Assembly (NCBI RefSeq): GCF_016745395.1
Contig: NZ_JAERVJ010000002.1
Location: 1-64,000, forward strand
Length of the DNA: 64,000 nt
Source: Methylocystis sp. Sn-Cys
GTDB taxonomy: Bacteria > Pseudomonadota > Alphaproteobacteria > Rhizobiales > Beijerinckiaceae
Direction: 5' to 3'
Below are positions 27,321 through 35,919 of this stretch, piece after piece. Position numbers and translations under genes: made by a program. The stretch's first letter is position 1, and every line of letters starts with the position of its first letter. The notes under the pieces are model-generated. The model had not been told where the DNA came from, made no database searches, and was given only the letters and a program-made list of their open reading frames with translations.

Positions 27321-28772
27321 ATGAGAAGGCTCAGGCGGACCAAGATCATCGCGACGCTCGGACCGGCGACGGTCGACAAGGCGGTCATCGCCGGTCTCGT
27401 GCGCGCGGGCGCCGACGTATTCCGCATCAATATGAGCCACACCGACCATGCGGCTCTCGCCAATTACGTCCGCGTCATCCGCGAGATCGAGGCGGAGATG
27501 TCGCAGGCGATCGGCATTCTGGTCGATCTCCAGGGCCCGAAGCTGCGCATCGGCGCCTTCGAGGAGGGCTCCGTCCATCTGCGCAAGGGCGACGTTTTCA
27601 TCCTCGACTCCGACCCCACCCCCGGCGACGTCACGCGCGTGCGTCTGCCGCATCCAGAAATCCTCGCGGCGCTCAAAGTGGGCGACACCGTGCTGATCGA
27701 CGACGGCCGCGTGCGGATGCATGTGGTCGAGGCCGCGCCGGACCGCGCCCACGCCGTTGTCGACGTTGCGGGCCGGCTCTCCAACCGCAAGGGCGTGAGC
27801 CTGCCCGATACCGAAATCCCGATCACCTCGATGACCACCAAGGACCGCGCCGATCTCGACGCGGCGCTGGAGCAGGGCATCGATTGGGTCGCCATCTCCT
27901 TCGTCCAGCGGGCCGAGGACGTGGTCGAGGTGAAGCGGATCACCAAGGGACGCGCCCTGGTGATGGCCAAGATCGAGAAGCCGCAGGCGATCCACCGCCT
28001 CGACGAGGTGATCGAGGTCTCCGACGCGCTGATGGTGGCGCGCGGCGATCTTGGCGTCGAGGTGCCGCTCGAGCGCGTGCCCGGCCTGCAAAAGCGCATC
28101 AATCGTTCGGCGCGCCGGCTCGGCAAGCCGGTCGTCATCGCGACTCAGATGCTGGAGTCGATGATCCTGTCGCCGCTGCCGACGCGCGCCGAGGTCTCGG
28201 ACGTCGCGACGGCGGTCTTCGAGGGCGCCGACGCCGTGATGCTTTCGGCGGAGAGCGCCGCTGGCCAATATCCGCAGGACGCCGTCGCGACCATGAGCCG
28301 CATCGCGGAGGAGGTCGAGACGGATGCGGTGTTCCGCTCGATCATCAACGCTCAGCGCGGCGAGCTGGCCAATCCGACCTATGCCGACGCCATTGCGGTG
28401 GCGGCGCGCGACGTCGCGCAGACGCTGCACTCGAAGGCGATATGCGCCTGGACGTCGTCGGGCACGACAGCCCTGCGCATCGCCCGCGAACGCCCGCAGT
28501 CGCCGATCCTGGCCCTGACGCCGAAGCGCGACACCGCGCGGCGGCTGGCGCTGGTCTGGGGCGTTCACGCGCTCGAGACGCGCGACGCCACGGACATCGA
28601 GGATATGGTGAAGCGCGCCTGCGAATATTCCAAGGGCGAGGGTTTCGGCGAGGACGGCGACCGCGTCATCATCGTCGCCGGCATGCCTTTCGGCTCTCCT
28701 GGCGCGACGAACATGATCCGCATCGCGCATCTGGGCGAAGAGGCGGCGATCCCCGACGAGGACGCTCCCTGA
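27321..28772 (+). CDS. pyk: Pyruvate kinase
   Basis: A 483-residue glycolytic enzyme: phosphoenolpyruvate plus ADP to pyruvate plus ATP. Motifs: RRTKIIATLGPATVD, FRINMSHTDH, GILVDLQGPKLRIG, the B-domain in residues 70-170, VMAKIEKPQAIHRLDEVIEV (catalytic Lys) and MVARGDLGVEVPLERVPGLQ (metal-binding). The C-terminal regulatory domain includes AICAWTSSGTTALRIARERP. SD CAGGAACG lies before the ATG. Convergent with a GNAT gene. Confidence 0.96.
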   Translation: MRRLRRTKIIATLGPATVDKAVIAGLVRAGADVFRINMSHTDHAALANYVRVIREIEAEMSQAIGILVDLQGPKLRIGAFEEGSVHLRKGDVFILDSDPTPGDVTRVRLPHPEILAALKVGDTVLIDDGRVRMHVVEAAPDRAHAVVDVAGRLSNRKGVSLPDTEIPITSMTTKDRADLDAALEQGIDWVAISFVQRAEDVVEVKRITKGRALVMAKIEKPQAIHRLDEVIEVSDALMVARGDLGVEVPLERVPGLQKRINRSARRLGKPVVIATQMLESMILSPLPTRAEVSDVATAVFEGADAVMLSAESAAGQYPQDAVATMSRIAEEVETDAVFRSIINAQRGELANPTYADAIAVAARDVAQTLHSKAICAWTSSGTTALRIARERPQSPILALTPKRDTARRLALVWGVHALETRDATDIEDMVKRACEYSKGEGFGEDGDRVIIVAGMPFGSPGATNMIRIAHLGEEAAIPDEDAP

Positions 28773-28789
28773 TCGGAAGGAAGGGCCGC

Positions 28790-29290
28790 CTATTCCGCGG
28801 CCCGCCACTCCATCATGATCGTCTTGCGGCCCGAGAGCGTGTTGGCGCCGCGGCCGATCTCGGCGAAGCCGCGGCGCTCGTAGAAACGGATCGCGCGCAT
28901 ATTGTCCGCATTGACGTCGAGACGTATGACGCCCTGCGACAGCGCGCGGGCGGCCGCCATCAACGCGTCCGCATAGCCGTCGCCCTGATAGGCCGGACCG
29001 ACGCAAATCTGGTCGAGCCAGCCGGTTTCGGGGTCGATCACGACAAATCCCGCAAGCCGCTCCCCGCTCCCGTCGAATATGCAGAGGGTGGCGGCGCCCT
29101 TCGCCTCCAGCGCCGCGATCTGCTGCGTCAGCCAATCCCGGCGGGCGTCGAAATCGATCTCCGGATAGGCCGCGCGCCAAGAGGCGACCCAAAGATCGAG
29201 CATCTCAGCCAGATCGGCGTCCTCGCGACGGCGCAGGCGCGGCGCGGGCGGCGCGCAGGCCGCCGCGTCCGGACCCGGGCAGGCGCTCAC
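28790..29290 (-). CDS. GNAT-family N-acetyltransferase
   Basis: A 166-residue acetyl-CoA-dependent acyltransferase of unknown substrate. Fold features: LRRREDADLAEMLDLWVASW (first strand and helix), AGFVVIDPETGWLDQICVGP, then the acetyl-CoA site YQGDGYADALMAAARA, and RLDVNADNMRAIRFYERRGF with the conserved Asn and Tyr. Start is GTG at 29290, overlapping the TGA of the upstream phosphatase by four bases (GTGA). A much longer in-frame extension upstream is antisense-like shadow sequence inside that gene. Confidence 0.85.
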   Translation of the reverse strand: MSACPGPDAAACAPPAPRLRRREDADLAEMLDLWVASWRAAYPEIDFDARRDWLTQQIAALEAKGAATLCIFDGSGERLAGFVVIDPETGWLDQICVGPAYQGDGYADALMAAARALSQGVIRLDVNADNMRAIRFYERRGFAEIGRGANTLSGRKTIMMEWRAAE

Positions 29291-30078
29291 GCCTTCCTCA
29301 TCACGTCGAGAAGCTGGCGGTGGATCGCCTCGTTGCCGACGCAGATTTCGCCCTTGGTCAGCATGTCGGACCCGCCCGAGAGGTCGCTCACGAAGCCGCC
29401 AGCCTCGCGCACGAGCACAATGCCCGCCGCGACATCCCAGGAATTGATGCCGCGCTCCCAATAGCCGTCGAAACGGCCGCAGGCGACATTGGCGAGATCC
29501 ATGGCGGCGGCGCCCATGCGGCGGATATTGCCGATCTTGGCCATGCCGGCCGCAAGCTCCTTCTTGAAGGATTCATGGTCGCGCGCACGGGCGAGGGGCG
29601 GGATTCCGCAGGCGACCATCGACTCCGCCAAAGACCGGCGCGCGGCGACGCGCATGCGCCGATTGTTGAAATAGGCGCCCTGGCCCTTTTCGGCGACAAA
29701 CATCTCGTCCGTCGCGGGATTATAGACCAGCCCGGCGACGAGCTGCCCGTCGCGCTCCAGCGCCACCGAGACGGCGAAGACGGGGACGCCGTGCAGGAAG
29801 TTCGAGGTGCCGTCGAGCGGATCGATATGCCAGGTGTGGCTCTTGTCCGAGCCTTCGACCGTCCCGCCTTCCTCCATGATAAAGCCATAGCCCGGGCGAG
29901 CCTTGGACAGCTCCTCGAAAAGGGTCTTCTCCGCGCGCTTGTCGGCGGCGGAAACGAAGTCCCCCGGTCCCTTCACCGACACTTGGAGATTTTCGACTTC
30001 GCCGAAATCTCGCTTCAGGCCGCGGCCGGCCTTGATGGCGGCGGCGGTCATCACATTCATCAAAGCGGAGCGAATCAT
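29287..30078 (-). CDS. Inositol monophosphatase-family phosphatase (SuhB-like)
   Basis: A 263-residue Mg/Li-sensitive phosphatase family member. Metal-binding motifs: FIMEEGGTVEG, WHIDPLDGTSNFLHG and WERGINSWDVAAGIVLVREAG. The N-terminus, MIRSALMNVMTAAAIKAGRG, is typical of SuhB. SuhB proteins dephosphorylate inositol-1-phosphate and also assist rRNA transcription in E. coli; which applies here cannot be told. Translation is coupled to the GNAT gene. A second family member, hisN, lies at 35920. Confidence 0.88.
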   Translation of the reverse strand: MIRSALMNVMTAAAIKAGRGLKRDFGEVENLQVSVKGPGDFVSAADKRAEKTLFEELSKARPGYGFIMEEGGTVEGSDKSHTWHIDPLDGTSNFLHGVPVFAVSVALERDGQLVAGLVYNPATDEMFVAEKGQGAYFNNRRMRVAARRSLAESMVACGIPPLARARDHESFKKELAAGMAKIGNIRRMGAAAMDLANVACGRFDGYWERGINSWDVAAGIVLVREAGGFVSDLSGGSDMLTKGEICVGNEAIHRQLLDVMRKA

Positions 30079-30244
30079 CGGAAGAAGCCTCGGGGCGCGC
30101 AGGGGGGAGCCACGACATGCCTTTCGCTGGTCCATACGTCAAGCATTTGCGAGGGATTAGCATGGGGGCTGGCAGGGTCTTAACCGTGTGTTAAGCATTT
30201 TGGTCAAATTCTTTACATAATCGCGTTTGAACGGAGCATCGCCG

Positions 30245-30505
30245 ATGGCGAACATGGACGTCGATTTCGGAATGGCGCGTCACGATCGGCCTCAGGCCAT
30301 GATTGCGCTCTATCGTTCCGCGCTCCGTAGCCAGCCCCCGGCTTTTCGCCAGCCGAAAGCAACGCCGAAATATACGCGTATCGACGCCGGCCAATTTCTC
30401 CGAACGGTCGTTCTTCTCGCCCTCTGCTTTGGCGCTTTGCAGCTCCCGCGCGCCGAAAAGGCGCAGCACGAAAAGCTCGACGCCACCGCGTTTTTCATGC
30501 GCTAG
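30245..30505 (+). CDS. Small protein with one membrane helix, unknown
   Basis: An 86-residue predicted protein, MANMDVDFGMARHDRPQAMI, with a basic middle and one hydrophobic segment (about 54-68, FLRTVVLLALCFGALQL). The ATG at 30245 was chosen; a TTG 18 bases earlier is possible. The TAG stop lies in CTAG at the start of a family D repeat, so the present C-terminus may have been set by repeat insertion. I recognise no family. Confidence 0.45.
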   Translation: MANMDVDFGMARHDRPQAMIALYRSALRSQPPAFRQPKATPKYTRIDAGQFLRTVVLLALCFGALQLPRAEKAQHEKLDATAFFMR

Positions 30506-30612
30506 CGCGTTCTCCGTTCGCAATCATGCGAGCGATGAGGACGTGCGGATTTATAAAAGCTGGAGCGCTTTCTCTCCGCAAAAGTCTATCAATTGTTGTG
30601 GAGAGAATGGGC
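30503..30612. repeat. Repeat family D, diverged copy
   Basis: Starts TAGCGCGTTCTCCGTTCGCA (TAG is the stop of the preceding gene), includes GCTGGAGCGCTTTCTCTCCG, and ends near AAAAGTCTATCAATTGTTGT. It aligns in order with the copy at 21366-21487 but has many changes. The rest of the 330-bp gap to 30837 shows no gene. Confidence 0.6.
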
Positions 30613-30837
30613 GTTACTCATTGCAAGTGATTGATTTATCGAAGGCGCCTCTCACGTCGAACGAGCTTTGCCTATGGTGAATCCGGCGTAGCGCCGGAGC
30701 TCTTTTTATCGTCGGGGAATAAGCGTCACTGTTAAGGTTAAAAAACGCTTAAGCAAGCGCGTCTCTGTCAATTGAGCTAAGGTCCCATATATCGAATTTC
30801 GCCGGGGCTCGAAGACCGGCATGGGCGTGAGCGTATC

Positions 30838-31374
30838 ATGGGTCGTGTAAGTGACAGTCGGGGTGAGCAGAATCAGCCCGTATCCTTCGTCGAAAAGCTC
30901 GCGGGCTCCGAAGCTTTCGGCATGATGTTCAGAGAAGGCATGGGTCTCGTGGAAGAGGCGGCGGCCTATCTCGACGGCGCGGGCCGCGACGAAGCGAAAG
31001 AGCTGCCGCGCACAGAAGCGCTGGCCTATGCCGCCGAAAGCATGCGGCTGACGACCCGTTTGATGCAGATCGCCTCCTGGCTCCTCTTGCAGCGCGCGGT
31101 GAACCAAGGCGAACTCACCCGCAGTCAGGCGGCGAGCGACCGGCATCGCGTCAAGCTGCACCAGCAGGAGCTGGCGTCGGCGCCGGATGTCTTTCAGCGC
31201 CTCCCGCAGCGTCTGCGCGACCTTGCCCTGCATTCGCTGCGCCTGCAGGCCCGGATCATCCACCTCGATCAGTTGATTTACGCTGGCCCCGAGGCTGCGC
31301 CCGCCAATGCGACGCCCGCGCCGAGCCCCGTTCAGGAGCAACTGGCCAAGCTGCGCGACGCTTTCGCCCAATAG
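30838..31374 (+). CDS. rcdA: RcdA-like protein (DUF1465), regulator of CtrA degradation
   Basis: A 178-residue helical protein matching the DUF1465 family, which includes Caulobacter RcdA. RcdA is an adaptor that, with CpdR and PopA, delivers the cell-cycle regulator CtrA to the ClpXP protease. Visible stretches: FVEKLAGSEAFGMMFREGMG, LVEEAAAYLDGAGRDEAK, YAAESMRLTTRLMQIASWLL and a flexible Pro/Ala-rich tail, as in RcdA. The three-helix bundle would be residues 30-150. Gene cpdR is 3 kb away in this window. Start ATG at 30838; later starts are possible. Confidence 0.8.
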   Translation: MGRVSDSRGEQNQPVSFVEKLAGSEAFGMMFREGMGLVEEAAAYLDGAGRDEAKELPRTEALAYAAESMRLTTRLMQIASWLLLQRAVNQGELTRSQAASDRHRVKLHQQELASAPDVFQRLPQRLRDLALHSLRLQARIIHLDQLIYAGPEAAPANATPAPSPVQEQLAKLRDAFAQ

Positions 31375-31417
31375 AGAAGCCGGCTTCCAATATTGGCCGC
31401 CAGATCGACGTGGTGTC

Positions 31418-31562
31418 GACGCCCCTCGCGCTTCGAGACGGCTGCTGCGCAGCCTCCTCAGCATGAGGGGCTTCTGCATCTAGGCCAAACACTTAGGCCT
31501 CATCCTGAGGCGCGAGCGAAGCTCGTGTCTCGAAGGACGAGGCCGACTCGGTAGGTTTGTCG
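31418..31562 (+). repeat. Dispersed repeat family C, copy 1
   Basis: About 145 bp. The first hairpin runs CGCTTCGAGACGGCTGCTGC, GCAGCCTCCTCAGCATGAGG. The centre, CCAAACACTTAGGCCTCATC, leads to CCTGAGGCGCGAGCGAAGCT with GTCTCGAAGGACGAGG. Copies at 39129-39272 (same orientation) and 60913-61055 (reverse). It sits between the rcdA-like gene and rpmE. Confidence 0.9.
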
Positions 31563-31608
31563 AAATTCCGGCGGCGGGACGGAAGTCCCGCCGTTTCCTA
31601 TTTCCGGC

Positions 31609-31652
31609 GCTGAAACGAAAAACGCCGGAGCGGCAGGGCGCTCCGGCGTTTG
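31609..31652 (-). terminator. Terminator of rpmE
   Basis: Perfect 11-bp stem (AACGCCGGAGC at 31621-31631 with GCTCCGGCGTT at 31640-31650). On the minus strand it is followed by TTTCGTTT. It lies about 30 bp past the rpmE stop. Confidence 0.75.
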
Positions 31653-31680
31653 ATCTGTCTAAAGAGACGCAGGCAGAAGC

Positions 31681-31911
31681 TTACTTTTTGCCGAAGCTCA
31701 GGCCGCCGAAGCGCGAGTTGAAGCGGGAGAGACGGCCGCCGCGGTCGAGGAGCTGGGCCGAGCCGCCGGTCCAGGCCGGATGGGTCTTGGGATCGATGTC
31801 GAGGTTCATCGTGTCCCCTTCCTTGCCCCAGGTCGAGCGCGTCAGATATTCGCTGCCGTCGGTCATCACCACCTTGATGGTGTGATAGTCGGGGTGGATT
31901 TCGTTTTTCAT
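31681..31911 (-). CDS. rpmE: 50S ribosomal protein L31
   Basis: A 76-residue ribosomal protein: [40 protein letters not shown] and [19 protein letters not shown]. The CxxC zinc-ribbon cysteines of the zinc-containing type are absent, so this is the zinc-independent form usual in Alphaproteobacteria. SD AAGGACGCG lies before the ATG. Own terminator. Confidence 0.96.
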   Translation of the reverse strand: MKNEIHPDYHTIKVVMTDGSEYLTRSTWGKEGDTMNLDIDPKTHPAWTGGSAQLLDRGGRLSRFNSRFGGLSFGKK

Positions 31912-32060
31912 CGAACGCGTCCTTCCTGCGATTTGAAACGGTCACGACCCCGAGACGCCTGTCGGCGCGGGGCGGCCGGTCGAAGCTGACGATTTGGTGC
32001 GCTCATAGCGCAATGCATGGCCGTCGGCAAGGTTTCCGGGCAAAAAAGCGGCGGCTCAAC

Positions 32061-33131
32061 CTAGCTCCCGCCTTGCATGAGCATGTCCGGGTCGCTCAGG
32101 CTCTCGCCAATCGCTTCGTCGACATATTTAAAGAGCGCGAGATCGTCCGCGAGAAGGTCGTTCACGATGCCGATCTTTGCGAGAGATTCGGCCAAAGTCT
32201 TCACGCTCTGGAAAAAGACGGGCTCTTCGTCCCCGAAAATATTCGCCCCGGCGGCGGCTGTCACGAGATCCTTGAAAAGCGGGAAGCGCTCGCGCGTGCC
32301 GACGACGTCGAAGTCCGCCAGGGCGTCGAGCGCTCGGGAAACATTGGCGTTCTTGGGCATTTCATCGACGTCGCAGCCAAAGACTTTCGTCATCGGGCTC
32401 ATCAGCTCGCGGCGTTGTTGCTCGGTCGTGCCACGAAACGCGCTGGTCAGGGCCTTCTGATCGTTGAAGGGCAGGTTGGCGGCGAATTCGAGAAGGGACT
32501 TCACGCCGGTCGTATAGCCGGCGAAGGAGGAGTCGGCGCTTCCCTCCTTGACGAGGAAGTTCAGAAAATAAAGCCGCTCCGCCAGCTCCTCATGCGGCTC
32601 GCGCAGCAGGGCCATCCGCAGATAGCCCTTTTCTTTCAGGAGGTCGTTGTAGCGTAGAAGCAGCGAGCGCCCCGAGATGAAAATGGACTTGCAGAAAGGG
32701 TTGGCGATGAGCGCGATAGTCGTTTCGAGACCGTTGCGCTCGGAGTTGAAGTAGCTGAGGCTGAATCGATTGTTGATTTCCTGCAGGATGCGGCGCTGGG
32801 GAATAAGCGTGCAGTCGAACAGGAATATTTTGCGCTCGACGTGGTCCGGCTGAAATCGCCGGTAGATCGGCAGATGGTTGTCGCCTTCGATGATCTCGAC
32901 CTCGGGCAGATGCGCGAGGTCGGGCACGATATCCGGGCCGATGGAGAAGCCGCATTGACCCGTCGAATGGAGGCCGAAGTCGCGGATGTCGGCTCTGAGC
33001 AGATTTGCCGAGATCTCGATGTCATCGCGTCCGGGGATCGAAATAATGAATTTCGGTATCTCCGACGGATTATCCGGCGCGAGCCAACCTACGATCTGAT
33101 CACCGGTGTCGGCGTCAATAATAAAATGCAT
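32061..33131 (-). CDS. Protein of unknown function with a possible N-terminal carbohydrate-associated module
   Basis: A 356-residue protein without signal peptide or membrane helix. Residues 1-95 (IVGWLAPDNPSEIPKFIISI, LRADIRDFGLHSTGQCGFSI) resemble a small beta module often seen beside glycosyltransferases in Rhizobiales, with the pattern GWA-x-D-x-P ... DFG ... GFS. The rest is mixed alpha/beta (IFLFDCTLIPQRRILQEIN, LLREPHEELAERLYFLNFL) with an all-helical C-terminal half. I could not place it in a named family; a sulfotransferase-like core is a weak possibility, but no PAPS-binding loop is visible. Divergent from an SGNH-like gene 190 bp away, so the two may work together on a surface polymer. 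Confidence 0.6.
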   Translation of the reverse strand: MHFIIDADTGDQIVGWLAPDNPSEIPKFIISIPGRDDIEISANLLRADIRDFGLHSTGQCGFSIGPDIVPDLAHLPEVEIIEGDNHLPIYRRFQPDHVERKIFLFDCTLIPQRRILQEINNRFSLSYFNSERNGLETTIALIANPFCKSIFISGRSLLLRYNDLLKEKGYLRMALLREPHEELAERLYFLNFLVKEGSADSSFAGYTTGVKSLLEFAANLPFNDQKALTSAFRGTTEQQRRELMSPMTKVFGCDVDEMPKNANVSRALDALADFDVVGTRERFPLFKDLVTAAAGANIFGDEEPVFFQSVKTLAESLAKIGIVNDLLADDLALFKYVDEAIGESLSDPDMLMQGGS

Positions 33132-33321
33132 ATTTGGGGCGTTCTGGCTGGCTATCAGGAAGCGTTGTCGGCGGCATCCGGGAGAAGATCGCGACGATTC
33201 CCGGCCAATCCCTGGTTTCGATGTCCTCTATCCGAGAAGGCCTTCTGACTCAAGTCTGGCGGGCCTCGTCGCTTCACCATAAAGAGTGCGTCGGACATGG
33301 CCAGCGCACGGAGGCTAGACC

Positions 33322-34368
33322 TTGCGAATCATGATTCTCGGCGGCTCCAATTCCAGTCCGAAGCACGGTTGGGCGGCCGAGTTGGCGAAGATTGCGCCCG
33401 AGCATGTGTTCGACAACAAGTTCCTCGGGGCGGTCGGCTCGCTTTTCGGGCTCCTGCGCCTGCTCAAAATGGCGCGGGACGGCGATCCGAGGCCCGACGC
33501 GATCATTTTCGAATATACGCTGAACGACACTGTTTGGCTGGCGGGCGAGAGCCTCGATCCCCGGATCATCGCCGATACGTTGAGCGATGTTCTGACCTTC
33601 TGCGCGCGCGAACGGATCGCGGTCTTGTTTCTTTGCCTTTGTCTGCGGCCTCACGAAGGGCAGGGCGAGGCCGAAGGCTCGTTGTTCCTCGACAATATCT
33701 ACAGAGCTGCGGCGGAAAAGCGGGGCGCAGCCTGCCTCTTTCTCTCCGACATACTCGGCCATATCGATGCGAGCCAATATGTCGACCACAAGCATCTCGA
33801 CGCCGCTTCTTTCGGTCGCGTCGCACAAGCGGTCGCCGAGCGTCTGCGTAAGCCGATCCCGACACCGCGGGGACCGGCGCTCAACATGCGCTTTTGCTAC
33901 GCCGACGCGACGCAGGCGTCGATTTCGGGGCCGGTCTCCCGCCTGCAACGCAGCGCGACCGTGTTCGAGGGCGCATTCGTTGAGATCGCCCGGGGCGGCG
34001 GATGCCAATGGAACATTCGCGGCCGCCTCGTCGCCGCTCTTTTGCGCTCGACCGAACAAAGCGGTTGCTATGCGATTAGGGCTGGAGATCGAACGATCCG
34101 CAAAAACGCCCAATCGCTCGCGCGCGAGGCGGTGGAGAACCTGATTATCCTCCATTACGTCGCGCAAGCGCTGCCAGCAGGCAAAAGCGTCGTTTTCGAC
34201 ATGCCGGCATCGGAATCGGCGTTGATGGGGCTTCCTGACGATCTCACCCTGATGGAGGGGCCCGCGCATGTTCCTTTCGAGGAGCAGACGTTGGAGATCG
34301 CTGGAATCATGGTCTACCGGCCGCCATCTTTGGCGCGCCGGGTCTATGAAGCGCTCTTGCCGGGATGA
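33322..34368 (+). CDS. SGNH/GDSL-like hydrolase with unknown C-terminal domain
   Basis: A 348-residue protein. Residues 1-170 fit an SGNH fold: RIMILGGSNSSPKHGW holds the block I Ser, EYTLND (residues 64-69) supplies the block III Asn-Asp, and VDHKHLD (154-160) the Asp-His pair. The oxyanion Gly of block II is not clear. No signal peptide. Residues 180-348 look like a beta-rich domain (MRFCYADATQASISGP, QTLEIAGIMVYRPP) of unknown role. Such enzymes often add or remove acyl groups on sugars. Divergent from the unknown gene at 32061. An alternative start upstream is unlikely; SD is weak. Confidence 0.65.
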   Translation: MRIMILGGSNSSPKHGWAAELAKIAPEHVFDNKFLGAVGSLFGLLRLLKMARDGDPRPDAIIFEYTLNDTVWLAGESLDPRIIADTLSDVLTFCARERIAVLFLCLCLRPHEGQGEAEGSLFLDNIYRAAAEKRGAACLFLSDILGHIDASQYVDHKHLDAASFGRVAQAVAERLRKPIPTPRGPALNMRFCYADATQASISGPVSRLQRSATVFEGAFVEIARGGGCQWNIRGRLVAALLRSTEQSGCYAIRAGDRTIRKNAQSLAREAVENLIILHYVAQALPAGKSVVFDMPASESALMGLPDDLTLMEGPAHVPFEEQTLEIAGIMVYRPPSLARRVYEALLPG

Positions 34369-34387
34369 CGGCCGAGGATGCCGCGCG

Positions 34388-34762
34388 TCAGGCGGCGAGC
34401 ATGCGCTGAACCTCGCTCACGAGGTCGCGCAGATGGAAGGGCTTGGAGAGAATTTTCGCCTGCCTGGGCGCTTGGTTGTCTGGGTTCAGCGCGACGGCGG
34501 CGAAGCCCGTGATGAACATGACCTTGATGTCGGGGTCGAGCTCGGTGGCGCGGCGGGCGAGCTCGATCCCGTCCATTTCGGGCATGACGATGTCGGTCAG
34601 CAGCAGCTCGAAGGGCTCGACCCGGAGCTGGTCATAGGCGGAGAGCCCATTATCGAAGGAGGTCACCGAAAAACCCGCCTGCTGTAGCGCCTTCACCAGG
34701 AAGCGACGCATGTCGTTGTCGTCTTCGGCAAGCAGGATCTTCGCCGTCGGGCTGTCGTTCAT
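34388..34762 (-). CDS. cpdR: Cell-cycle response regulator CpdR
   Basis: A 124-residue stand-alone receiver domain. AKILLAEDDNDMRRFL carries the acidic pocket, Asp57 in LLTDIVMPEMDGIEL is the phosphorylation site, and FITGFAAVALNPDNQAP and ILSKPFHLRDLVSEVQRML give the conserved Thr/Lys side and the CpdR-typical end. CpdR, when unphosphorylated, primes ClpXP for degradation of CtrA and other proteins; phosphate comes from the CckA-ChpT relay. No output domain. Start ATG at 34762 with GAGGACTGAG upstream. Confidence 0.92.
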   Translation of the reverse strand: MNDSPTAKILLAEDDNDMRRFLVKALQQAGFSVTSFDNGLSAYDQLRVEPFELLLTDIVMPEMDGIELARRATELDPDIKVMFITGFAAVALNPDNQAPRQAKILSKPFHLRDLVSEVQRMLAA

Positions 34763-34932
34763 CTCAGTCCTCTCGAGGGGGTTTTTTCCATATGAACCCC
34801 AGCCTGTAAATATCGGGTGAAAACCCGGCCGCGTGAGGGTAACTTAGAAGGCTAGACTATAGAACCTATCGAAGCTTGCGGCGCGCCAAAGCATGGAGCG
34901 TGCCGCGGGTCGGAGCGGGCCGGGACGATTCG

Positions 34933-35892
34933 ATGGATGGCCGAAAATTAGGACAAGGGGAAGAGGGGGCGAGCGAAGCGTCGCCTCTCGAACCCGAGCT
35001 GTCGCCGCCTTTCCAGGTGATCGAGCCGGACGAACTTCTCTCGCCGCTCGTTTTTTCGTCTCCTCATTCCGGGCGGGTCTATCCTCAGCGCTTCCTCGAC
35101 GCCGCAAAACTCGACGCCCTTTCCCTGCGCCGTTCCGAAGACGCCTATGTCGACGAATTATTCGAGTCGGCGCGGTCGGTCGGCGCGCCGATGCTGCGCG
35201 CACTGTTCCCGCGCGCCTATCTCGATCTCAACCGCGAGCCCTATGAACTCGACCCGAAGCTGTTCGAGGGGCCTTTGCCGCAATTCGCCAACACGCGCTC
35301 GCTCAGGGTCGCGGCGGGGCTCGGCACCGTTCCGCGGGTGGCGGCCGACGCTCGGGAAATCTACGCTGGCCGCATTTCGCTTGATGAGGGCCTGCAGCGG
35401 ATCGAGGCGCTCTATAAACCCTATCATGCAGAGCTGCGCGCGCTCGTGGAGCGCGCCGCCCGCCGCTTTGGCGTCGCGATCGTCGTCGATTGCCACTCCA
35501 TGCCCTCGTCTGGCGCGCGCGGCGCGTCTCCGCTGCCTGGCGGGGAAAAGAAACGCGTCGATTTCGTCATTGGCGATCGCTATGGCGCGAGCGTCGCGCC
35601 GAGCGTCGTCGACGGCGTCGAGGCGCGGCTTTGCGCGCGGGGCTATAATGTCCAGCGGAACCGACCCTATGCCGGCGGTTTCATCACCGAGCATTTCGGC
35701 CGCCCGCGCGCGGGCTGGCACGCGCTGCAGATCGAAGTCTCGCGCGGGCTTTACATGAATGAAGCGACTCTGGAAAAGAGCGACCGCTTTGCGGCGGTCG
35801 CCGCCGATCTCGCAGAGGTCGTCGCCGGGCTTGCTCAAGATGTCGAGCTGGGCGAATCCTTTGGCGGCCCGCGCAGGATGGCCGCAGAATAA
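34933..35892 (+). CDS. N-formylglutamate amidohydrolase-family protein
   Basis: A 319-residue member of the N-formylglutamate amidohydrolase family (HutG-like). Motifs: VFSSPHSGRVYPQRFLDAAK, RRSEDAYVDELFESARSVG, ALFPRAYLDLNREPYELDP, IVVDCHSMPSSGAR and ITEHFGRPRAGWHALQIEVS. The His/Asp/Glu residues in these motifs probably bind a metal. In histidine use it releases formate from N-formylglutamate, but no other hut gene is nearby, so the substrate is uncertain. Start at 34933; an earlier ATG at 34876 is possible. hisN follows 27 bp downstream. Confidence 0.85.
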   Translation: MDGRKLGQGEEGASEASPLEPELSPPFQVIEPDELLSPLVFSSPHSGRVYPQRFLDAAKLDALSLRRSEDAYVDELFESARSVGAPMLRALFPRAYLDLNREPYELDPKLFEGPLPQFANTRSLRVAAGLGTVPRVAADAREIYAGRISLDEGLQRIEALYKPYHAELRALVERAARRFGVAIVVDCHSMPSSGARGASPLPGGEKKRVDFVIGDRYGASVAPSVVDGVEARLCARGYNVQRNRPYAGGFITEHFGRPRAGWHALQIEVSRGLYMNEATLEKSDRFAAVAADLAEVVAGLAQDVELGESFGGPRRMAAE

Positions 35893-35919
35893 ACGCGGCC
35901 TCTCGTCGCTGGAGCATCT

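Noticed and set aside
31418-31562. Possible CRISPR array because of several similar repeats in the window
   Set aside because: Repeats are single, dispersed kilobases apart and lack regular spacers; no cas genes are seen.
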